Of a DNA stretch of 38,583 nt, positions 25,492 through 32,733 are shown piece by piece. Source of the stretch: an uncultured Eubacteriales bacterium (lineage in GTDB: Bacteria > Bacillota > Clostridia > Lachnospirales > CAG-274); the NCBI GenBank assembly GCA_902496345.1, contig CABVAP010000010.1, forward strand, positions 1-38,583, in the 5' to 3' direction. The notes under the pieces were generated by a model, which was given only the letters and a program-made list of their open reading frames with translations, had not been told where the DNA came from and made no database searches. Position numbers and translations under genes: made by a program. Within the stretch, counting starts at the first letter, position 1. Every line of letters starts with the position of its first letter.

Positions 25492-27024
25492 ATGAAACAC
25501 GACCTTATTGTTGTTTTGGACTTTGGCGGTCAATATAATCAATTGATTGCTAGAAGAGTTAGAGATTCAAAAGTTTATTGTGAAGTTTTGTCATATAAAA
25601 CTTCTATTGAAGAGATAAAGAAAAAAAATCCTAAAGGTATTATTTTTACCGGTGGACCTAACAGCGTTTATCTTGAAGATTCACCTACTATTAGCAAGGA
25701 AATTTTTGAACTTAATATCCCTATTTTAGGTATCTGCTATGGTTCTCAACTTATGGCTCATATACTTGGCGGTAAAGTTTGCCCTGCTCCTGCAAAGGAA
25801 TATGGAAAGACTGCTACAAAATTTGATACTAATTCTTTGATGTTTAAAAATATCGGGGAAGAAAGCATTACTTGGATGAGCCATACTGACTATATCGAAG
25901 TTATGCCAGAGGGATTTATTTCATCTGCACATACAGACAATTGTCCTGTTGCTGCTATGGAAAATGCTGACAAAAAACTCTATGCTGTTCAATTTCACCC
26001 TGAAGTTATGCATACTGAAAAAGGTATTGAAATGCTTACAAACTTCTTATATGAGGTTTGTAAATGTTCCGGTGATTGGAGTATGAGCAATTACGCACAG
26101 ACTGCTATCAAAGATGTTAGAGAAAAAGTTGGAGATGGTAAAGTTTTACTTGCTCTTTCTGGTGGTGTTGATAGTTCTGTTCTTGCTGCACTTCTCTCTA
26201 AAGCTGTTGGAAATCAACTTACTTGTATTTTTGTTGACCACGGTTTAATGCGTAAAAACGAAGGTGACGAAGTTGAGGCTGCTTTTAAAGATTGGGATAT
26301 TAACTTTATTAGAGTTAATGCAAAAGATAGATTTTTAAGTAAATTAGCAGGTGTTTCTGAACCTGAAAGAAAAAGAAAGATTATTGGTGAGGAATTTATC
26401 AGAGTTTTTGAAGCAGAAGCTAAAAAAATTGGTGCCGTTGATTTCCTTGCTCAAGGTACTATTTACCCTGACGTTATTGAATCTGGAACAGGTGACGCTG
26501 CTGTAATTAAGAGTCATCACAACGTTGGTGGTCTTCCTGACTATGTTGATTTTAAAGACATAGTTGAACCTTTACGCCTTTTGTTCAAAGATGAAGTTAG
26601 ACGTCTTGGCCTTGAACTTGGTCTTGCTGATTATCTTGTTTGGCGTCAACCTTTCCCTGGTCCTGGTCTTGCTATTAGAATTTTGGGTGAAATCACTGAA
26701 GATAAAATTGAAATTCTTCAAGACGCTGATTACATCTTTAGAGATGAAATCGCTAAGGCTGGTTTGGATAAAGATATTAATCAATATTTCGCTGTTCTTA
26801 CACCTATGAGAAGTGTTGGTGTTATGGGTGACGCTAGAACTTATGACTATACACTTGCTTTAAGAGGTGTTACAACTACTGACTTTATGACTGCTGAATT
26901 TGCTAGAATTCCTTACGATGTTCTTGCTAGAGTTAGTACTAGAATTGTAAATGAAGTTGGTCATATTAACCGAATTGTGTATGACATAACTAGTAAGCCA
27001 CCAGCAACTATTGAATGGGAATAA
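25492..27024 (+). CDS. guaA: GMP synthase (glutamine-hydrolysing)
   Basis: Converts XMP to GMP using glutamine and ATP. 510 residues in the usual two-part form. The class I amidotransferase has the nucleophile C82 in GICYGSQ and the FHPEVMHTE His-Glu pair. The ATP-pyrophosphatase domain has SGGVDSS at about residue 223. The C-terminal dimerisation domain (RQPFPGPGLAIRILGE, ending KPPATIEWE) is complete. GGAGGG precedes the ATG. Its 3' end directly borders the integrase remnant; guaA 3' ends are known integration sites for genomic islands. Confidence 0.98.
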   Translation: MKHDLIVVLDFGGQYNQLIARRVRDSKVYCEVLSYKTSIEEIKKKNPKGIIFTGGPNSVYLEDSPTISKEIFELNIPILGICYGSQLMAHILGGKVCPAPAKEYGKTATKFDTNSLMFKNIGEESITWMSHTDYIEVMPEGFISSAHTDNCPVAAMENADKKLYAVQFHPEVMHTEKGIEMLTNFLYEVCKCSGDWSMSNYAQTAIKDVREKVGDGKVLLALSGGVDSSVLAALLSKAVGNQLTCIFVDHGLMRKNEGDEVEAAFKDWDINFIRVNAKDRFLSKLAGVSEPERKRKIIGEEFIRVFEAEAKKIGAVDFLAQGTIYPDVIESGTGDAAVIKSHHNVGGLPDYVDFKDIVEPLRLLFKDEVRRLGLELGLADYLVWRQPFPGPGLAIRILGEITEDKIEILQDADYIFRDEIAKAGLDKDINQYFAVLTPMRSVGVMGDARTYDYTLALRGVTTTDFMTAEFARIPYDVLARVSTRIVNEVGHINRIVYDITSKPPATIEWE

Positions 27025-27029
27025 TATGT

Positions 27030-27079
27030 AAAAGCCTTGCAAATGCTGAATTAATCAGTGTTTGTAAGGTTACTTTTTT
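27030..27079 (+). terminator. Intrinsic terminator of guaA
   Basis: CCTTGCAAA (27035-27043) pairs with TTTGTAAGG (27061-27069, one G-U wobble), with an inner CTGA/TCAG pairing and a T run at 27074-27079. The 12-nt AAAAGCCTTGCA at 27030-27041 repeats the left arm of the pnp terminator. Confidence 0.8.
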
Positions 27080-27085
27080 GCTAAG

Positions 27086-27106
27086 CGTAACAAAAACGTA
27101 ACAAAA
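27086..27106. repeat. Tandem direct repeat beside the integrase remnant
   Basis: CGTAACAAAA occurs twice at an 11-bp period (27086-27095 and 27097-27106), directly after the guaA terminator and next to the 3' end of the integrase remnant. Such repeats are often recombinase arm-type binding sites at element ends; this is inference. Confidence 0.6.
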
Positions 27107-27114
27107 GATAGAAG

Positions 27115-27910
27115 TTATATTTTGTTATATAAATTTTCAAGTTTATTCATAAGCTCTTGATTTTTTGTTTGATATAGGTGGGAATATGTTTCAAGAGTGG
27201 TTTCTATGTTTTGGTGACCTAATCTTTCTTTTACCATTAGAGGGGAAAAACCTAAATCAATTAACATACTTGCGTGGGAATGTCGTAAGTCGTGAACTCT
27301 GATTTTCTTTATTTCGGCTTTTTTTGCTATAAAATTTATTTTTCTTGATAAATTAGATTTTGTTGTTTTAAAAATTCTTTCATTTGGTTTTAATGGTTCA
27401 ACATAACGATTCATAAATTCTTTTATTTCGTTAATTAAAAAATTTGGAATTTCAACAATTCGTTCAGATGTTTCTGTTTTAGTTTTATTTATGTTAATTT
27501 CTCCATTGTTTAGCACTACCAATGATTTTTAAATAGATATTGTATTGTTTTTAAAATTTATATCTTGTGGAGTTAAGGCATACAATTCACCTTGTCGCAT
27601 ACCAGTCCAAAATAGAATTTCTAGAGAAATCTTTGAAACATAATCGTATTCATTTATATATTTAATTGCCTTATTAAATTCTTCGGCAGTCCAAAAACTA
27701 ACTCTATCAGCTTTTTTCTTTCCAACAGAACCAGCTTCTTTCGCAGGGTTTTTAGACAGATTATGATAGCGTATAGCATAATTAAATATAGCTGAAAGTT
27801 GATTGTGTATTGTTTTAATATAAGTCTGAGAATAATTTTGAGATATTAATTCATTTTGCCAACGTCTTACATCTGCAGGAGTTATATTATTTATAGAAGA
27901 TGATTTGAAA
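27115..27910 (-). pseudogene. Tyrosine recombinase/integrase, 5'-truncated with an in-frame stop
   Basis: The - strand encodes the core-binding and catalytic domains of a phage/ICE-type integrase. From ITPADVRRWQNEL it runs through TGMRQGELYAL (first catalytic Arg) to VHDLRHSHASML (HxxR) and LGHQNIETTLETYSHL (His and nucleophile Tyr). A TAA at 27529-27531 interrupts the frame between the first Arg and the rest; reading continues in the same frame on both sides, so this is a nonsense mutation, not a frameshift. The arm-binding N-terminus is missing: homology stops near 27910 where unrelated sequence begins. The product should be inactive. It abuts the guaA 3' end. Confidence 0.9.
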
Positions 27911-28126
27911 TCACCTATAATCGTTTCAATAATGCCTGTTGATAATACTGTTATTTGTCCTTCAACTAATATTACAGTTAATGCAGATGACAATGTAGCA
28001 GTTAAGAAATTAACATTAAAATATTCACAGGATAATGAGAACTGGACTGATATTGCAACAAAAATTAATGGTGGAAACAACACCCTGATGAGATTAATCA
28101 AAAAGAAACAGCTCAGTATCACTTGA
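27905..28126 (+). pseudogene. Fragment of an Ig-like/surface-protein repeat domain
   Basis: The + strand encodes about 55 residues resembling bacterial Ig-like domains of large surface or RHS-type proteins (NITVNADDNVAVKKLTLKYS, NWTDIATK). There is no ribosome site, signal or continuation; the frame is lost near 28080. The antisense frame is the implausible N-terminal extension of the integrase ORF, which confirms that the integrase ends near 27910. Confidence 0.55.
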
Positions 28127-28176
28127 AATGTGCCTATTGTGGCAAAGACTTTATAATCCAATATATGGTATATTGA
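28084..28176 (+). pseudogene. Short fragment with a CxxC motif
   Basis: In a different + frame from the Ig-like fragment, 30 residues run to a TGA at 28174-28176 and include HLKCAYCGKDFII, like half of a zinc finger. There is no start or ribosome site. It is probably debris of another gene or of a frameshifted continuation of the preceding fragment; origin not recognised. Confidence 0.35.
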
Positions 28177-28195
28177 TGGTGTTGATTCTTACAAA

Positions 28196-28248
28196 CACAA
28201 AAATAAAGAGGTTGCCGTTATTTTGACGGTAGCCTCTTTATTTTTGTG
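28196..28248. terminator. Very strong bidirectional terminator hairpin
   Basis: 23-bp arms at 28196-28218 and 28226-28248 pair fully with two G-U wobbles around a 7-nt loop. The arms begin and end with A/T runs, so it can terminate both strands. It lies between the convergent + strand fragments and the - strand gene, whose stop codon falls inside it. Confidence 0.9.
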
Positions 28249-28976
28249 AAAATATTCCATTTTATAACGTATTCAGTTGATGATGTTATAGTAAAATTTT
28301 TTCCTTGATTTCTATACCATTCAGTAAATACACGATTTAAAGTAAAAGAAATTATTGCAAGGACATTTGCACGAATTGCTGCGTCTGGCCAAGTTGAGTA
28401 TATTTCGCAAGATGCAACATTTTTTATATAATCTTTAAATTCAATATAATAATTTGGAGCAGAGTTATCATTTGGGGAACCATCGTGAACTACTATATAT
28501 TCCGGAATAACGGGGTAATCTAATACTATATATCCTGTTTCTGGTGGAAGAGGTTTTTCGTCACTTTCTGGAATTTTTTCTGGAAAGTCGCCCCATAATG
28601 TTGGATATTGTATTTCTATAAATTCATCAGGTTCATTTGTTACAGCTGGTAAAAGGGTTACATTTTGAATTGCTATTATATCTGAAAAAATTTGAACTCC
28701 TTCGACTTCTGCTGAAATAAACCTATCTGCATTTACATATAGGTTATATTGTGCAAAAGGCTTTGGCATATCTGGACTTAGTGAGTATTCTATAGGTGGA
28801 CAAGGAAGATATACAATATCGGTTTGACCTGATATATTTGTGGTTACTGTTATAGATGTATTATTTTCTGGGTTTGTTATTGTTATTTCAGCATTGCTTA
28901 ATGGAACAGCAACACTTGTATTATATACATTTATTATTAAACCACCTGTGCCTGTATTAGTTTGTGCAATATTCAA
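28218..28976 (-). pseudogene. 3'-truncated spore-cortex/peptidoglycan-binding type protein
   Basis: 252 residues from a TTG at 28974-28976 with AGGAGAG 7 nt upstream. Residues 1-115 look like a transthyretin/Cna-B-like beta domain (GQTDIVYLPCPP). A linker follows, then IPEYIVVHDGSP, FKDYIKNVASCEIYSTWP, and RANVLAIISFTLNRVFTEWYRNQG, as in clostridial proteins with a SpoIID-like region and C-terminal peptidoglycan-binding repeats. Those proteins continue for at least 150 more residues; here similarity ends near residue 238 (SSTEY) and the frame runs into the terminator hairpin. The 5' end looks intact, so a shortened product may be made, but the domains with enzymatic or wall-binding roles are lost. 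Confidence 0.7.
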
Positions 28977-29106
28977 TGTTATTCTCTCCTAAAATTTTAT
29001 AGTATTATTCTATTTGGTATAGCTTAACTATGTTCTAAATTATTGTAAAAAAGGATTTAGGAAAGTTTTTAAGGTATCAGTTTTCCTTTGTAAATTTTTA
29101 TATAAA

Positions 29107-29697
29107 TTGCTTTTGAATTCAACCGATATAATACGAGAAATAGGAACGGCTTATAAGGATAATTATAGAATTAGAGTTTTAAATATCGAAAATATTAAAG
29201 ATATGTCTATATTTTCTGGAGATAGCACGGATTGTGTTATGATTGCCGAGGACGGAAGCCTTATTGACATTTATGGAAAACCAATAATCATAAACGAAAA
29301 AGATTATCACCCTAAAAATTCTGAAAGTAGAAAAATATATGAATTTGATTTGGGTACAAAAGTTAAAAAATATATTGGAGATGGACATAATCCAATAATA
29401 TCTCGAAAGGGAAATGTTATGGGATATATGATTCGTGATGATAACTTAAAAAGGAAGAATTTTTTTGTGAAAAATTTCAATACAGGTGAAATTTGGAAGA
29501 AAAAATATGACGCTTATAGTTATGTTTTATCTCCTGATGAGAATTTTGTATTGATGAGAAAAGAAGGGAGAGGTTTTGGTTTTTTTGTGCTTTACCTAAA
29601 TAATAGTAAGGAAACAATTATATGTGATTATAAGAATGATAGGGAATTTGAAATTATGGACCACGGTAGCTATGATTTTGTTTTAGACTGGATTTGA
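29107..29697 (+). CDS. Beta-propeller-like hypothetical protein, possibly truncated
   Basis: 196 residues, no recognised family. Short repeats such as ISRKGNVMGYM and LSPDENFVLMRK, spaced about 45 residues apart, resemble TolB/WD40-type propeller blades; only three or four would fit, fewer than a closed propeller needs. The TTG at 29107 has no ribosome site, and the first in-frame ATG is about 30 codons in. Either the 5' end is lost or it is a small unusual propeller. It lies in the island scar and uses more A-ending codons than the housekeeping block. The 130 bp upstream shows no clear promoter. Confidence 0.45.
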   Translation: MLLNSTDIIREIGTAYKDNYRIRVLNIENIKDMSIFSGDSTDCVMIAEDGSLIDIYGKPIIINEKDYHPKNSESRKIYEFDLGTKVKKYIGDGHNPIISRKGNVMGYMIRDDNLKRKNFFVKNFNTGEIWKKKYDAYSYVLSPDENFVLMRKEGRGFGFFVLYLNNSKETIICDYKNDREFEIMDHGSYDFVLDWI

Positions 29698-29847
29698 GTT
29701 AGGTTGGTGTAAGAGGAATTAATTCTGATTGCAACGATTTTAATTCAATGTAAATGATATCTTATACTTTTTTATAATTCTTTATAGGCAAGAATATATA
29801 AATAGCCATAAATTTATGGGCTTCACTATACTATAAACTGGAGTTAT

Positions 29848-29940
29848 ATGATTAATAAAGTGTATGCAATTATAGAAAGTAGAAAATATAAATTAAATGT
29901 CGCTATAATTCAAGTAATCAAAAGGGGGATTATAAAATGA
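29848..29940 (+). CDS. 30-residue small ORF coupled to the 4-TM protein
   Basis: ATG 29848 follows CTGGAG (29838-29843, 4-nt spacing) and the 30-codon frame ends in a TGA that overlaps the ATG of the next gene (ATGA at 29937-29940). That overlap is typical of translational coupling. The peptide is basic with alternating hydrophobic residues (VYAIIESRKYKLNVAIIQVI). No family recognised; it could also be the remnant of a longer regulator. The upstream 150 bp holds a perfect 14-bp palindrome at 29806-29819. Confidence 0.4.
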   Translation: MINKVYAIIESRKYKLNVAIIQVIKRGIIK

Positions 29941-30461
29941 AAAAGGATTTTATGTTTAATTTTGCAATTTCTTTTATTTCGTATCTAATTGTTAATATTA
30001 TAGGTGTTTTAATATTTAATTTATTGGCACCATCTACCGGATTATTGTGGGAATATATCAGAGATATATTTTATAATAGTTTTATGGGTAATGTTGGTGG
30101 TTTTATATTCTTTTGTATTCAAATTTTACTTTCTATATTTTTGCCTATAACTATGTATATGCTTGTAGGTAGTAAATTAAAACAATTGGGCAATCGATTG
30201 TTAAATTATTTATCTGTATCAAGTAGTTTTATTTTTTTAATATTAATTGCTATAACTTTTTTTGGATTTGAGTTGAAATCGGAGTTTTATTATTTTTATT
30301 TGATATTTGGTTATTTTACAATTTTTATTTTTGATATTGTAAAACATAATGTGCTTTTATTTTTGATGATGTCAATAATTCCATCTATATTAATATGGCT
30401 GGGAATGGTTTACAAATCAATTAAAGTTAGGAAATATGAAAAGTATAGAAAATTGGCATAG
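29937..30461 (+). CDS. Four-TM membrane protein of unknown function
   Basis: 174 residues, strongly hydrophobic, with about four membrane helices (roughly residues 7-32, 52-77, 92-112, 116-160) and a basic C-terminal tail (KSIKVRKYEKYRKLA). AAAGGGGG precedes the ATG at 7 nt. No family recognised. The ATGA overlap with the 30-residue ORF suggests a two-gene unit. The 238 bp downstream, to the rubrerythrin terminator, is AT-rich with no gene; near its end are two imperfect copies of an ATTTTATTGATAA-like motif. Confidence 0.6.
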   Translation: MKKDFMFNFAISFISYLIVNIIGVLIFNLLAPSTGLLWEYIRDIFYNSFMGNVGGFIFFCIQILLSIFLPITMYMLVGSKLKQLGNRLLNYLSVSSSFIFLILIAITFFGFELKSEFYYFYLIFGYFTIFIFDIVKHNVLLFLMMSIIPSILIWLGMVYKSIKVRKYEKYRKLA

Positions 30462-30654
30462 TTATAGGCATTTATATGGATAGTTAAATTGTTCAGAGAA
30501 AAATATAACACTAGTTATATGCTTAGTAACTTATCTATATTCTAACTTATTCCCAAAATTATTATATATTTTGAAAGTAATTTTAAAATTTTATTGATAA
30601 AACTTCTGATTTATCTAAATATTTTAATTTATTGATAAGTATATATTTGCTAAA

Positions 30655-30680
30655 AGGCTGTCGATTTTTTTCGACAGCCT
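30655..30680 (-). terminator. Intrinsic terminator of the rubrerythrin gene
   Basis: AGGCTGTCGA (30655-30664) pairs perfectly with TCGACAGCCT (30671-30680); on the - strand the stem is followed by TTTTAG. Confidence 0.85.
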
Positions 30681-30699
30681 AAAATTTTGGATATTATTT

Positions 30700-31296
30700 T
30701 TATTTTCCGAAAGGTGAAAGTTCGACTCTAACAAAGAAACCTCTATCGTGTTTACAAATAGGGCAGATTGCAGGAACTTCTTTGCCTGTATATATATGCC
30801 CACAATTAAGACAAACCCAGCTGGTTTCAATATCAGAAACAAATAGTTTTCCTTGTTCTAATAAATCAGCAAAGTGACCAAATCTTTCGCCGTGCGTCTT
30901 TTCAACATTTGCAATCATATCGAAAATGTTATAAATGCCGATAAATCCTTCCTCTTTTGCGATAGCTGCGAATTTTTTATAATCGTTTTCATATTCTTCA
31001 AATTCGTTATGTTGTGCTGACCTCAAAAGTTCTGACACATTATCATAAATATCAACGGGATAATTTCCGTCTACATTGATATTTGAGCCGGCTTGTTCTT
31101 TTAAAAAGTCATAAAAAACTTTTGCGTGTGCTCTTTCTTGATGTGCAGTAAATGTAAATATTGCATCTATTACGTGTAGATTATTTTCTTTAGCTTTTTG
31201 TGCAGCAAAAGTGTACCTATTTCTTGCTTGACTTTCACCAGCAAAAGCCCTCATTAAATTTTCCTTTGTGTAACTTTTTTCAAAATTAGTATCCAT
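30700..31296 (-). CDS. Rubrerythrin
   Basis: A non-haem diiron peroxidase that reduces hydrogen peroxide to water in anaerobes. 198 residues. The N-terminal four-helix ferritin-like domain shows the ligand motifs ESQARNRY and HQERAHAKVF and, after a repeat, IANVEKTHGERF. The C-terminal rubredoxin-like domain has WVCLNCGHIY and CPICKHDRGFF. AGGAGG lies just before the ATG on the - strand. It is monocistronic by its own terminator. It protects against oxygen stress. Confidence 0.96.
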   Translation of the reverse strand: MDTNFEKSYTKENLMRAFAGESQARNRYTFAAQKAKENNLHVIDAIFTFTAHQERAHAKVFYDFLKEQAGSNINVDGNYPVDIYDNVSELLRSAQHNEFEEYENDYKKFAAIAKEEGFIGIYNIFDMIANVEKTHGERFGHFADLLEQGKLFVSDIETSWVCLNCGHIYTGKEVPAICPICKHDRGFFVRVELSPFGK

Positions 31297-31391
31297 TTTT
31301 ATAACCTCCTGTTTTCATTCTCAAATATAATTTTTTGCAATTTTTAAATATATATTCAATTTTTTATGAAAATGGAGGTTTGTTTTATCTG

Positions 31392-32543
31392 CTATTCTAA
31401 ATTTTCAAGCTCTTCTCTGACTTTTGACATAATTCCATTTATTTCAACATTATCGTCCATAGGTATAACAAGACATTTTATTCCGTCAATCATCTTTATT
31501 TTAACAATATGTGAGTTTTCAGGTTTTACATCGATTGTTACATCGTTTGTCTTAACTTGAAATTTTTTCTTTTCTTGTATGCTATCGGCAGTAAATACCA
31601 TATCATCTTTAAAATCTTCTTCAAACTTTTTGTCAACTTTTTGTAAGTCTTCTTCTTTGACACCACTATTTTTTAAGAGATTTTTTATTCCGTCTTTATC
31701 AAATGTTACAGGCTCATCATACACGTTATTTTCAATCATTTCAGTTATATTTTCATTAATATCACGCACAATGTCAATAACTTCATAATCAGATTGATTT
31801 ACAACAACATCTTCAATTATGCTTTGAAAAATTTGTTTTTGATGTTCAGCCGGAACAGTTTCAGCACAACCAAGACCCTCTGATATAAATTCTTCGTGCA
31901 TATCGTTTACATTTTTAACATAATATAAAAGGTTATGTATGTCTGTACTTCTGTCATTAAAAGCTGGGAACATAAATCCCATACAAGGTGGTTCAACAAC
32001 CCAATCACGCACCCTATTTTCAATAGAATTGGTTTCTTCGTGATAGCTAAGTCCAGCTTTTGAGAGATTAACAGGGCAAATACTACAAATTATGTACTTA
32101 AAAATTTCGCTTGAATCATTCATTTTTATATTGTCTTTTGTTTTAACAGGAACATCATAAGTGTCATACATAATAAGAATAAGGTAATTTCCAACAAAAT
32201 CAAAGTTATTGATAACGTGGTCATAAAAAGAATCCAATAATTCTGGTGATTTAAGCTCATTATCAAGCAACATAAGCATAGATGCTTGTTGTCCACCTTC
32301 TGCCTCTGCTGTGTCTGTAAACTCAAGATTATGTAAATTTTTTCCCATAGAGCCTGAAAGTGTTTTTTTCGCAAGTTCAACAAACTTATGTTGTTCAGAC
32401 TCTGGCATATTAGTTAAATAATCATTAAGATATGTAACTTTTTGTTTATCTTCTCCCGTAACATAGCAACCACATAATCTAATTGTGCTATTTGTGTCTT
32501 GTTTAATAAGTTTTTTTATTTCAAGAACTTCTTTATTTATCAT
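31392..32543 (-). CDS. DUF4317 family protein
   Basis: A 383-residue soluble protein conserved in Clostridia (recognised as DUF4317). Blocks include IRLCGCYVTGEDKQKV, EGGQQASMLMLL, WVVEPPCMGFMFPAFNDRSTDIHN and LGCAETVPAEHQK. No catalytic motif or known reaction. It has its own strong promoter (32696-32724) and a structured 5' leader of about 145 nt, which suggests specific control. AAAGGA precedes the ATG. The 95-bp gap to rubrerythrin shows no terminator, so read-through is possible. Confidence 0.85.
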   Translation of the reverse strand: MINKEVLEIKKLIKQDTNSTIRLCGCYVTGEDKQKVTYLNDYLTNMPESEQHKFVELAKKTLSGSMGKNLHNLEFTDTAEAEGGQQASMLMLLDNELKSPELLDSFYDHVINNFDFVGNYLILIMYDTYDVPVKTKDNIKMNDSSEIFKYIICSICPVNLSKAGLSYHEETNSIENRVRDWVVEPPCMGFMFPAFNDRSTDIHNLLYYVKNVNDMHEEFISEGLGCAETVPAEHQKQIFQSIIEDVVVNQSDYEVIDIVRDINENITEMIENNVYDEPVTFDKDGIKNLLKNSGVKEEDLQKVDKKFEEDFKDDMVFTADSIQEKKKFQVKTNDVTIDVKPENSHIVKIKMIDGIKCLVIPMDDNVEINGIMSKVREELENLE

Positions 32544-32568
32544 AATATCTATCCTTTCAAAAATACAT

Positions 32569-32678
32569 TAAGACCTAAATCTTTAAGAATATGTCACAAC
32601 CTATAAATTATAAAAATATAGATTACAACAAAAGTTCTTTATCCAACTTTTTTATTAGTTGGCAAGCCTTAGGTCTTA
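32569..32678 (-). promoter_or_regulatory. Structured 5' leader of DUF4317 (three-way junction)
   Basis: On the - strand RNA a 10-bp closing helix (32678-32669 with 32578-32569) encloses two hairpins. One is a 6-bp stem (32662-32657/32648-32643, loop of 8). The other is an 8-bp stem (32624-32617/32605-32598, loop of 11) with one G-U wobble that pairs only in the - strand transcript. The leader starts about 10 nt after the predicted transcription start and ends 26 nt before the ATG. It does not match a riboswitch class I can recall. Confidence 0.55.
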
Positions 32679-32695
32679 TATAACAAACTACAAAT

Positions 32696-32724
32696 ATTAT
32701 ATCAGATTAGAAGTGAATTTTCAA
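32696..32724 (-). promoter_or_regulatory. Sigma-A promoter of the DUF4317 gene
   Basis: On the - strand TTGAAA (32724-32719) and TATAAT (32701-32696) are 17 bp apart, with TGA before the -10 (extended -10). The predicted start near 32689 sits just ahead of the structured leader. Confidence 0.85.
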
Positions 32725-32733
32725 AAAAATATT

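Noticed and set aside
27911..28161. N-terminal part of the integrase frame
   Set aside because: It does not resemble integrase arm-binding domains; the opposite strand codes for a recognisable Ig-like fragment.
31366..31788. + strand frames opposite DUF4317
   Set aside because: They are antisense shadows rich in Ser/Phe/Ile with no ribosome sites and no family resemblance.
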